Position numbers and translations under genes: made by a program. Of a stretch of DNA of 64,000 nt, positions 47,221 to 57,300 are shown piece by piece. Position 1 is the first letter of the stretch. Every line of letters starts with the position of its first letter. Origin of the DNA: Rutidosis leptorrhynchoides (taxonomy: Eukaryota > Streptophyta > Magnoliopsida > Asterales > Asteraceae); assembly GCF_046630445.1 (NCBI RefSeq), contig NC_092338.1:151762501-151826500 (forward strand), written 5' to 3'. The notes beneath the pieces were generated by a model. The model ran no database searches. It had not been told where the DNA came from and saw only the letters and a program-made list of their open reading frames with translations.

Positions 47221-47568
47221 ATGGAGGTGACTGATATGGATGTGGAAGAAATTCAAAATCGTAACAACGTTAGAACCTCATCGAATCGATTCACGCTCAA
47301 AAACTCGATTCAAATGAATTTCGGTGATGATTACGTTTTCCAAATCGTTCATAAGTATGTAAACCGTGAGTTTAACCTAAATGCTCATTTTAATTGAATA
47401 TTAGAGAATATAAGGGTTGAATTTAATTTTCATGTGTTTTAATTGATTTTTAGGGAAGATTGGACATCAATGGCGGTATCTCTATCGTCAAATACCGTGA
47501 AACTTTATTCACCGGTAAATGGTCAATATGTAGGTGAATGCGGCAAGCATTCAGATACAATTAATTAA
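47221..47568 (+). pseudogene. 5' fragment of a WD40 gene resembling plant GTS1
   Basis: Exon 1 is 47221-47354 (MEVTDMDVEEIQNRNN to FGDDYVFQIVHK), then a 99-nt intron with GTATGT at 47355 and TTTTTAG ending 47453. Exon 2 from 47454 reads EDWTSMAVSLSSNTVKLYSP, then GQYVGECGKHSDTIN and a stop (47566-47568). Splicing restores the frame through the Lys codon, and both exons resemble the N-terminus of the plant WD-repeat protein GTS1 (WDR89-like), including the first propeller blade. The remaining blades are missing: the sequence passes into retrotransposon F without a visible donor. It is a truncated or captured gene fragment unless the rest lies beyond the nested insertions. The GTS1 match is from memory. 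Confidence 0.7.
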
Positions 47569-47875
47569 TCATATATTATTATCTGGAAGTAATATGTTGT
47601 ATTCATGTTCAACTTATGCCACTCTTAGGGCATGTGATACTCACTCTTTTCAACAGCTCTAATAAATTTGTTACCTGTTGTTGATTTGTGGATTAAGTAA
47701 ATGTATATATGCAATAGTTTTCATTGTATTTATTAAAGTCTCAATTATTGCTGGTTTATTTATATGAAATCTTATAACTAGTAAAAGTGCGAGTTACAAA
47801 CAAGTGTGATATGAAATCTTATATGATCGTGATTGACCAGATTCCGAGGATGGAATCTCTTTAAGGGGGTAGATT
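47569..47875 (+). mobile_element. Element F internal 3' end with polypurine tract
   Basis: Non-coding. GATTCCGAGGATGGAATCT near 47840-47858 is a degenerate form of the stop-proximal palindrome, followed by CTTTAAGGGGGTAGATT, a good polypurine tract, directly before the LTR at 47876. The boundary with the gene fragment is approximate. Confidence 0.55.
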
Positions 47876-49999
47876 TGTAGCATCCTCGGTTAGTGTTTGG
47901 CTGAAATGACCTTTTTGCCCTAGTGTGATATTAATTGCAATTTTGATAATTATATGTTTTTAATTATTTGGTGTTTTAGTTAGGTCCCGTTTGTGACAAG
48001 GGTCACAGAACATATTTGTTTATTTAAATCAGACCTCGTTAGGGTCGCTTAATGAGGTACATTGTGTTTCAGATAACTGGTAAATACCTGTGTGAGACAC
48101 GAAAGAGGTTTCCTCACCATGAAGAAACCCCTTAGACTTATATATCTGTATTTTTATTTCATCTTCCTTTTTGGCAAGAACACATACGTTTTCAGAAACA
48201 CACACAAAACCCTAATCTTCCAAACTTGTTCTTGATCTTGTTTTGAAACTGGAAATTGGTCCTAGTGATTTCAGTAATGACATAAGGTATTTAGAAACTG
48301 ATTTCATGTTCAAATTTGGGTGAAATCATTGATTTTTATTAGTTTTTATGTCAAAATGGGGTTTTGACCAAATCTTGATATGAAAGTGTTGTTTAAGTCA
48401 AATTCATGTTAGTAAACATTTGTATATGAGTTATGTGTGTTTCCTAAGTGATTTTTGGTGTCAAAACAGTGCAAAAACGAGATTTGAGGCTTAAAATTAC
48501 GAAATCAGCGACCTGACACTGATGAACAGCATCCGTACGGGTACAGGGAATATCCGTACGGATACGGATTGTACTCGGACCATTTTGGGCATAACTGTAC
48601 GGATACAAATGCATCCATATGGATATAGATGCATCCGTACGGTTGCAGGTGCATCCGTGCGGTTGCAGGTTGACATTATTTTGTGAAACTTGTTTTGGTC
48701 GTAACTTTCAAACCGTAACTCCGTTTTTAATTAATCAAATATCATTGGAAACTTAATGATGTATACTTTCCAATAATAAGGTTTTAAAACAATTAATCAG
48801 ACTTTATTTGGGGTTAAAAAGATATAATAGCTTATATGCTTCGTTTAACACGCGTATGAGGGTTGTTTTCATATGGATAATTATGTAGCCTTGTCAAATA
48901 ATGAATGTAGAGTTATATGATGTGGTTTATAGTATGAATTGTTGATTATCATTGATTAGAGAAGTATACTAACTCAGTATATGATGTTCTCATGCTATAA
49001 AGAAACGGAGAAGACTCAGTAACATTAGACCACTGAGTTATTGCTGGTAATCGGTGAGTGAGACTATCCTTATAGATATTGGTATTTAGTAACAAGTGTA
49101 GTTACTACCCGCTGTTATGCTCGTAAAGATTATGATAATCTATGTATGCATGTTGATTACTATTGTAATTATAAGTAGTAGGTGATACTGTTGTTATCAG
49201 GTTGCTCGATTAGATTGAATCTATAGCATGCCTGATTAGGGTGCCCTGTGTTTATTAGTGATGCTACCTACCGTGAGGTTGTAGGTGGTTTATGTGCACA
49301 TGCGGGAACTGTCCGTGTATAGAAGGGACAGAAGAGGTCAATCATGCATAGAAGGGTTGGGCTCATTGGTTATTGTAACGGCACTATATTGCAATTAGCG
49401 TATGTAAACGTCAGGAGAGGTATACTGTGTGACAATAACGAGAGCTATCAGTACAGCACTAGCTTGATACGCTAGTACTTGTAGACCTGGCAGGGTCAAT
49501 GACCATCTTGTATTTATAGCTGTTAGTGCTATGAGAGTGAATAGATGTGTAGAGCTATTGATACCTAGTGAATATTCGTGTAGAGATATTGATACCCTTA
49601 CTGTATAGCTATGTATGGCTATGTTATTGTAGTGTCTTTGGTGCCTTTAGTGAATAGCTTGTTGATGCTATTGCTGCTCTATTAGCTGATTGTTTGCCTA
49701 GCTCTGTATGTTACAGATGTGTAATGCTATATTATATGATAGCTATGTAACACTATGTTCGCATGCCCATGACCAGATGCATGATCCCTAAAAGCTAGGC
49801 TTAGTACTTGATAGTAATATCTGTTGAGATATCTCATTCACTTAGCGTTGTGCTAATCCCCCACATTTTCTCCCATGCAGGTTATCTTGCTTTACATGCT
49901 AGGGACGGGAGAACATAGTAGTTATTGGGTTATGTTTGACATACTGAAGAACTCTGATGTTTAATATAACTATGTATAACTATTTTGAAAAGTAACACC
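47876..49999 (+). mobile_element. LTR F, first segment (split by E)
   Basis: Begins TGTAGCATCCTCGG after the polypurine tract and resumes at 62096 after E; total about 2.2 kb. Contains a telo-box (48207-48215) and a CCGTACGG repeat cluster (48530-48670). An acceptor-like CCCATGCAG|GT occurs near 49880, but I do not find the donor half of the module seen in other LTRs. Confidence 0.75.
48530..48670 (+). repeat. ATCCGTACGGAT palindrome cluster in LTR F
   Basis: About seven copies of GCATCCGTACGG or variants, centred on the palindrome CCGTACGG, some decayed (CCATATGG, CCGTGCGG), in 140 bp of otherwise AT-rich DNA. Confidence 0.75.
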
Positions 50000-50712
50000 T
50001 GTCACGACCCTACTTTTTCCGTTATCTTTTTCCGTTAATTATTTAACGACCGTTAACTGTTAGTGTGCCACGTCATTTCCATGACCTATATTATTATTTT
50101 TGTAATAATATATATATAATTATTATGTGTTATGTGGATATATGTATTCATATTTAAATTATACGTTTCTACGTTCCGCGGATTTCCATCCGGCGAATCT
50201 TTTCGGTTTTTAAACCAACGGTCGAGCTTTCGGGATTTTTAAATCCTAAATATTTTAAATATGATATTTTAAGGTCATATTATTAGTAGGTGTATTTATA
50301 TTTATTTTTCGTCGCGCGTTCGTTATCTTTCCGGATTTTTAATCGCGTAAGCGTGTTTTCGCGTTTCGGGCTTCGTACGGGATCTCGGGCCACAAGGATT
50401 TCACCATTTAGCAAAATTGGACCCATGGGGCCCACCCCCAAGCAATTTCGGCCGAAGCCAAGGGGGGGAGGGGATCCCTTCTCCTTATTTTTCTTTTTTT
50501 GAGATTTTGTTTATCACTTTCCCAATTTTTCAAGACCTAGTTTTATTTTTGCTCTCACCCTCTCCTCTCCTCCCTCTTTGTGCCGCCACCATCACCACCA
50601 TAAACCACCATCTTCATCAAAAAGCTAGCTTGGATCAAGAGATCATCTACATAAACGTGTTCTCCTCTTCGTTCTCTACGCGATTACATACTTTGATTCT
50701 CGATTAGGGTAT

Positions 50713-50721
50713 AAACCCTAA
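50713..50721 (+). promoter_or_regulatory. Telo-box in LTR E
   Basis: AAACCCTAA followed by CCCTAG, preceded on the same strand by TTAGGG (50705). Repeated at 59536-59544. Telo-boxes near plant start sites are known to bind telomere-repeat-binding factors; a role here is inferred. Confidence 0.5.
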
Positions 50722-51985
50722 CCCTAGAACTTTCCATATTTATTTATATTTCTGTATTTTGATGTTATATGATTAGTATGATATGTATAAGTTGTTGTAA
50801 TGTTGTTTGAATGCGTAGAATTACTCGTTTGTACATGATTTCGGTTTGTAAATTTTGGACAGCAGTTTGATTCGTATATTCTGACTATATAACTGTTATT
50901 AATGTTAAAATAAAGTACATAAATGAGTTCCTCTCATCAAGACATTAATTTTAGACTCCGGATTCATGTCGTTTCGATTCCCGGAGCCCTAGATACGCTT
51001 AATTTGGTTTTTGTTAAAGATTGAAAGGTGTTCTTGGCATGAACAAGGTTGGGTCCGACTTTGTGACCATCCTTGGTGTCTTTAGGGTGCCTCAATTGGT
51101 TAGGACTGATGGTGAGACGAATATTCATGTTCGGGTCACCTAAATCCGAGCCACGGTTCACCCGTTTTGCCCGAATTACTGTTTTGAGTAAAATGATTTT
51201 CCCAATTGATGTCATGGCTGATATCCACGACCTAGGGACTGTTCTTGGAGTGTTCTTGAGTTCATAAATGTGTCGGGTGGTTTGAGTAGGTGAAGTTACA
51301 TATGTGGCTTGCCCGAAACCGACACCCGGGGCTCAAGATACGACCCGGCGAACTTTTAAACTTAAAACTTATGGTTAATGATTAAACTTATGATAAAATT
51401 TATGGAATTCATTATTAATTAATTACTTATGATAAAAGAAGTAATTATTATTATTTAAAACATATGATATAAATATTTATTAAATCATTTAATTATTAAT
51501 TATAATTTAATTAACATTTTAATTAAACTTATGATTAGTAATACTTTTATTATTAAAGGAAAATACTTATGATAAGTATTAAATTTGTTTTTGAGAAATT
51601 ATTAAAAGACTTATAATAAATATTAAATAATTATTTAATTATTATAAGACTTAATTATTATTTAATTATGACTTAATTATTAAATACTTATGATTTAATA
51701 ATTTTAATTAGAAACTTATGATATGATTAATAATTCATTATTAATTAATAATACTTATGATATGATTTAAAATTTATTATAAATTAATAATATTTATATT
51801 ATGATTGATATTTAATTAATTAATTAAATACTTATGTTATACTAATTATAACATTTCAACTTATATTAACTTTAATAATTCATTTTATTTAATTAAACTT
51901 ATGTTAAGACATTACTATACACTTTTGACTTTAAATAACATTATAACCAATGTTATTATTATAACTTACACTTTTAAAATTAATG

Positions 51986-52061
51986 TTGACTAGGTTTGAC
52001 CAAGGTTGACTTTTGAGTTGACTTTCGGTTGACTTTGACTTTCAGTTGACTTCTGTTGACT
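51986..52061 (+). promoter_or_regulatory. Cluster of eight W-box cores (TTGACY)
   Basis: Eight TTGACT/TTGACC words, same strand, in 76 bp; the same in the second LTR at 60809-60884. TTGACY is the known binding core of WRKY factors, which control several stress-induced plant retrotransposons. Confidence 0.6.
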
Positions 52062-52070
52062 TTCTAAATA

Positions 52071-52246
52071 AGGAAACTTTCCTAACTTCAAAACTTTCTA
52101 AAAATAGAACTTTCTAAATTTGGAAACTTTCCAAAAATAGAAACTTTCCAAAAATAGAAACTTTCCAAAAATAGAAACTTTCCTAAAATAGAAAACTTTC
52201 CAAAAATGGAAACCTGCTAAAAATAGAAACTTTCTAAAAATAGAAA
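52071..52246 (+). repeat. 17-bp tandem array GAAACTTTCCAAAAATA
   Basis: About nine to ten units with point variants, directly after the W-box cluster. Repeated in LTR2 at 60894-61069. Confidence 0.88.
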
Positions 52247-52464
52247 GTGTGTGTCCTTATGCTGTTCCAATCAAACCGATGCTTGTTGAGTAATGTTCTA
52301 TGCCTACTTGCAACATGTACAATAGCTATCATACTAAGACTTGGCCTAAGTTAGTTATTTATTTCGACCTGCTTTATTTATAGGTCGGCGTTGTGATCTT
52401 TCTTGATCACTTTACTTTACGTGCTGTTCGCTTGTTTGTGAGAGTTCTTCAGTTGCTATTTAAG

Positions 52465-52946
52465 GTGAGTTATAGTCCCGTTTTTACATACTTTTCAAAG
52501 TATATTTTTGGGATGTGATTACATGCAGATTTTTAATTACGTTTAGACACAAGTAACAGTTAAATTTAATTATTCATTGTGAGTTGGACAAAAATATTCC
52601 CTAGTCTGGTAACTGTAATCATTGGTTTCTACCGGTGAACGCGAATCCTACGGATAGATCTATCGGGTTTGACAACCCCATTTCGAGCTAGTCGCGCTAG
52701 CAATTTATAATCGGAATGTTTAGTACTTCGTAATTTGTTGTAGATACACTGTCCAAGTGTATATTTTTATCGTGTTTGGCAAGGGTAAATAAAGGGTTAA
52801 GTGGTTACCAGGTGGCTCATTGATAATGGAATAATGTTTAATGTTTTCTAACATTTTTAAATCTTGTGGTCTAAAGTTTACTTATTTATTTAAACCTATA
52901 ATTCACTCAACCTTTGTGTTGACAGTTTACTTGCATGTTTTCACAG
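52465..52946 (+). other. Intron-like module in LTR E (5')
   Basis: Donor-like AAG|GTGAGTTATAGTCCCG at 52465 is close to the plant consensus. Acceptor-like ATGTTTTCACAG|GTAC ends at 52946; 482 nt. A second acceptor-like TTGCAG abuts the ATG of the downstream ORF (53462). The copy in LTR2 is 61288-61769. Confidence 0.45.
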
Positions 52947-53269
52947 GTACTTGAGTTATTTGATGCTTCCGCTGTCGTTAGAAGAGTCTGCATGCATTTG
53001 GGCAGATTTTATGAAACTATTTATGAAACTTAAGTTTGCATTCTATTTTGGATAATTTAAATTGTGGGTTTGTTGGCAATGTTTTGTGTCAACTTTTGGT
53101 TTCATATTATGGTTGGTTGGTTTTCAAACTACTTAATTTGGTTTGTTTCCTTTTGGGTAACATTTTGAAATAAAAGAATGCAACTTTGTTTATTTAATTC
53201 ATTTAAGTCCGATCAAGCTATGGGACCAACTGACAGATCCGTTAAGTGTTTTGACGGGGTCGTCACATG

Positions 53270-53281
53270 TGGTATCAGAGC
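53270..53281 (+). promoter_or_regulatory. Primer binding site of E (initiator Met-tRNA)
   Basis: TGGTATCAGAGC, two bases after the 5' LTR end. Confidence 0.94.
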
Positions 53282-53461
53282 TCTGGTTGTAGGGAACTAG
53301 GCGGTCTTAATGTGGTCAACCCGTGGTTATTAGGGTGCATTAGAGTCTAGTCTACAGCCCGACCATTTTGCTATAGCATTATTATGCATTTCATTTCGTA
53401 TAAGTTATATTATTAGCTTTCATATCTTTTGGTATATGGTTTGCGGTTTTGCTGTTTGCAG

Positions 53462-53890
53462 ATGTCGACTTCGAGCGATAACTCTGTTGCTGCTCCTGCT
53501 CCACCGTCTCCTGCTAGACGTCGTGCTAATCAACCGGAGATCGATGATCCTGTTCATTACTATTTTTCTACCATTACTCATATGAACCGGGCTTATAATG
53601 AGGTGACACGTATTAACGCCCTTAGTGATTGTTTGCGTACCTTGCCACATAATGAAGTTATGGACGAGATCCGTGCCGACATGGGTAACTTTATCACTTT
53701 CAAGCATAGGGTTGAGGATGCGAACCGCAAGCGTGATCGAGAAGTTAATGCTAAGTTCGAGGCTCTCGAGAGCACTGTTCGTGTGTTGAAGGAAGAGTTG
53801 GATGTTGTGAAAGGGAAGTTGCGTAAGTATGAGGATCCTGCTGAGACTCATGCTGGACCAGCTTATCACACCCGCTCTAAGCGAATGTGA
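53462..53890 (+). CDS. Accessory ORF between PBS and gag in E
   Basis: 142 codons from MSTSSDNSVAAPAPPSPARR; an in-frame ATG 11 codons upstream is less likely because TTGCAG directly precedes the chosen ATG. The N-terminus is Ser/Pro/Arg-rich. The middle (PVHYYFSTITHMNRAYNEV) is helical-looking. The C-terminal third (about 95-130) has heptad-spaced hydrophobics (KFEALESTVRVLKEELDVV), a likely coiled coil, and a basic end (HTRSKRM). It is separated from gag-pol by about 440 bp of non-coding sequence. B has no such ORF; C and D have short Ser-rich ORFs in the same place. No family recognised. It could be an oligomerising accessory protein or a detached gag segment. Confidence 0.6.
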   Translation: MSTSSDNSVAAPAPPSPARRRANQPEIDDPVHYYFSTITHMNRAYNEVTRINALSDCLRTLPHNEVMDEIRADMGNFITFKHRVEDANRKRDREVNAKFEALESTVRVLKEELDVVKGKLRKYEDPAETHAGPAYHTRSKRM

Positions 53891-54330
53891 TGTGATTATT
53901 CATATTGATTATCTATTTCATCAGACTTAATGTCCTTTTTATACATACATTTTGGGTTATGTACGGCGTTTTGCCGAGGATTTTATTAAGATTTTGTTAT
54001 GGGATATTTTTCATTATGTATGGATGGTTATTTTTTATGACATCTATTATCATTATCATGTTTTATTTCTGATGTTGTGGCTCTTGGCATGTTATATTAT
54101 GCGTAATATATGTTCATGTATGTTAGGTGCTATGTATGTTGTATGATGTTATCATAAAATATGTATGCATGTGATGGTTATTTCTATAACAATCATAACT
54201 GTCATGTTATTACTCATAGTGTTAGTTGACTAACATCTTAATGGTTAGTCTTTTCGTGTTTTGATCTATTCCTTTATGACACTAGTATTATTCTTGGTAC
54301 TAACGGATGTGTTATTCTATTTTGAAGATC
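53891..54330 (+). other. Non-coding spacer between accessory ORF and gag-pol of E
   Basis: T-rich sequence with many TATG words and no plausible protein. It could contain an internal translation or splice signal for gag-pol; nothing decisive is seen. Confidence 0.5.
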
Positions 54331-57300
54331 ATGCCTCCAAGAGAGTCCACTGAAGCGCGTATGCAACGCCTGATCAATGAAGGAATTGCTGCTGCTATGG
54401 CAGCAAATGCTAATGTTAACGCCAATGCGAACAACAACGTGGGATGCTCCCACAAAACTTTTATGGCTGGTCGACCTCAAGAATTCAGTGGTACGGAAGG
54501 ACCAATAGGGCTTACTCGTTGGTTCGAGAAAATCGAATCTATTTTCAGGGTCAGTCGGGTTCGTGAAGAGGACAAAGTTAGTTTCGCTAGTTGCACTCTC
54601 AAGGATAGTGCCTTGACATGGTGGAACAATCTGGTTAGTAGTTTGGGAAGCGATGTAGCTTATGGTTTGGCCTGGAATGATTTTAAGGAAAGATTGATCA
54701 CCCGCTATAGACCTCGGGGTGAGCTTAAGAAGCTAGAGGTTGAGCTCAAGAATTTGAAGATGCATGGCACCGAATTAGATGCCTATGAACGAAGGTTTTT
54801 CGAGTTAACTTTGCTGTGTCCTAGGGTTTATGCGGATGAGGACCGCAAAATTGAGGCTTACATTGATGGTTTGTCCGAGAAGATTGAACACGGGGTTGAG
54901 TCCAGTGAACCCCAGACTATTGAGGCAGCTATGTCTATGGCCCACAAACTTAATGACAAGGTGTTGAGAAGAAGCAAGCCTACAGTTGTTGAAAGTAGTG
55001 AGGAGGTTGTCAAGAAGGCTGAAAATGGGAAACGAAAGTGGGATAACAACCGCAATCAAAACCAAAATCAGCAGAAGAAACAGGATACCTCAGGTGCTAA
55101 CAACAGAAATCAGCGTGTGTGTCCTCGTTGCTATAAAGTTCATGATGGTTACTGCACAGTTACTTGTAAGAGGTGCTCTAAGCAAGGGCACATTGCTAAA
55201 GATTGTACAGTGCTTTTGCCGGGGTCTGCTACTCCCGCGACTGGTGGTAATAATAATAATGTTGGTAATAGAGGTGGTAACGGTAACGGTAATGGGAAAT
55301 CGAATAATGGAGGTAATCCGAGGGTTTGTTATGAGTGTGGGAAGCCGGGGCATTTCCGAGATGCTTGTCCCAACAAGAAGACTGCAGAGACTGTACGCGG
55401 CCGAGCGTTCAACATTAATGCTAAGGATGCGGAGGAAGATCCTAAGCTTGTTACTGGTACGTTCTCAGTCAACGATTTATCAGTTTATGTGTTATTTGAT
55501 TCAGGGGCTGATTTAAGTTTCGTGTCGAGTAAATTAAGTCCGAGAATCAAAACGCCGTTAACTCTCTTAGACAATACTTATGTTGTTGAAGTAGCTAATG
55601 GTAAGGAACTTACTGCTAAGACTGTACATCGTAAGTGTAACATTAATCTGGGTGGTAGGGATTTCGAGATAGATTTGATACCGATTGAACTTGGTAGTTT
55701 TGATATTGTTATTGGTATGGATTGGTTGTCCGCGAACCGTGCCGAGATCGTCTGTTATGATAAGGCTATTCGTATTACTGATGTGATTGGAGAGCCACTG
55801 ATGGTCTTTGGTGATAAGAAATGCACACAGTTAAACCTTATTAGCTGTATGAAAGTTCGAAAACATCTTCGCAAAGGCTGTCATGCTATTCTTGCTCATG
55901 TTGTTGATCCTTGTAAGGAAGTAAAGAACGTTGATGACGTTCATATTGTCAGGGATTTTCCCGAGGTGTTTCCCGATGACTTACCTGGCCTTCCGCCGCA
56001 ACGCGCAGTAGAATTTCAAATTGATCTTGTTCCCGGCGCTGCTCCTGTAGCACGTGCTCCTTATCGTCTTGCGCCTTCTGAACTTCAAGAATTGTCAAGT
56101 CAACTCCGTGAGTTGATAGACAAGGGTTTTATTCGTCCTAGTTCGTCCCCTTGGGGAGCTCCTGTTCTGTTTGTTAAGAAGAAGGATGGTTCTTTTCGTT
56201 TATGCATTGATTATCGTGAACTGAATAAGCTCACTGTTAAAAATCGTTATCCTCTTCCGAGAATTGATGATCTGTTCGATCAGCTTCAGGGTTCTTCTGT
56301 TTATTCAAAAATTGATCTTCGTTCTGGCTATCATCAGTTGCGTGTTAAAGAATCTGATGTTTCAAAAACTGCTTTTCGCACCCGTTACGGTCACTTTGAA
56401 TTTCTTGTTATGCCGTTCGGATTGACAAATGCACCTGCTGTGTTCATGGACCTCATGAATCGAGTGTGTAGACCCTATCTGGACAAGTTCGTTATTGTTT
56501 TCATCGGCGACATTCTTATCTATTCTAGGAATGATGAAGAGCACGAAGAACACTTGAGGTTAGTGCTTGATTTGTTAAAGAAAGAAGAGTTGTACGCTAA
56601 GTTCTCTAAGTGTGCTTTTTGGTTAAGAGAAGTTCAGTTCCTTGGTCACATTGTTAGCAAACAAGGAATACAAGTTGATCCTGCTAAAATTGAGGCGATT
56701 GAAAAGTGGGAAACCCCGAAAACTCCTACTCAAATTCGTCAGTTCTTAGGATTGGCAGGTTACTATCGAAGGTTCATCCAGGATTTCTCTCGTATAGCGA
56801 AACCTCTGACTGCTTTAACGCATAAAGGGAAGAAGTATGAGTGGAAGGATGAACAGGAGAATGCTTTTCAGATTTTGAAGAAGAAACTGACTACCGCTCC
56901 GATATTGTCTCTACCGGAGGGTAATGATGATTTTGTTGTTTATTGTGACGCATCACGACAAGGCTATGGTTGCGTTTTGATGCAACGAAAGAAGGTTATT
57001 GCGTACGCATCACGTCAGTTGAAGATTCACGAGCAGAACTATACAACTCATGATTTAGAGTTGGGGGCCGTTGTTTTTGCACTTAAGATTTGGAGACATT
57101 ATTTGTATGGGGTCAAGAGTACTGTGTACACAGATCACAAAAGTCTTCAACATATCCTCGATCAGAAACAGTTGAACATGAGACAACGAAGATGGATTGA
57201 GACGTTGAATGATTACGATTGTGACCTTTTGTATCACCCGGGTAAGGCCAATGTTGTGGCTGATGCATTGAGTCGTAAAGAAAGGACTGAACCTCGCAGG

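Larger units (their letters stand above)
50000..53267 (+). mobile_element. Element E 5' LTR
   Basis: TGTCACGACCC to GTCGTCACA. In order: C/G-rich promoter-like region (50400-50470), CT-rich start region (about 50550-50580), telo-box pair (50713-50727), AT-rich tract (51360-51960), W-box cluster (51986-52061), 17-bp repeat array (52071-52246) and intron-like module (52465-52946). The ORFs of 64-96 codons here occur identically in the other LTR and have no domain. Confidence 0.95.

Noticed and set aside
50290-50707. 70- and 96-codon ORFs in LTR E (also 59113-59530)
   Set aside because: Overlap each other in different frames, lie in the LTR promoter/leader, and have no domain.
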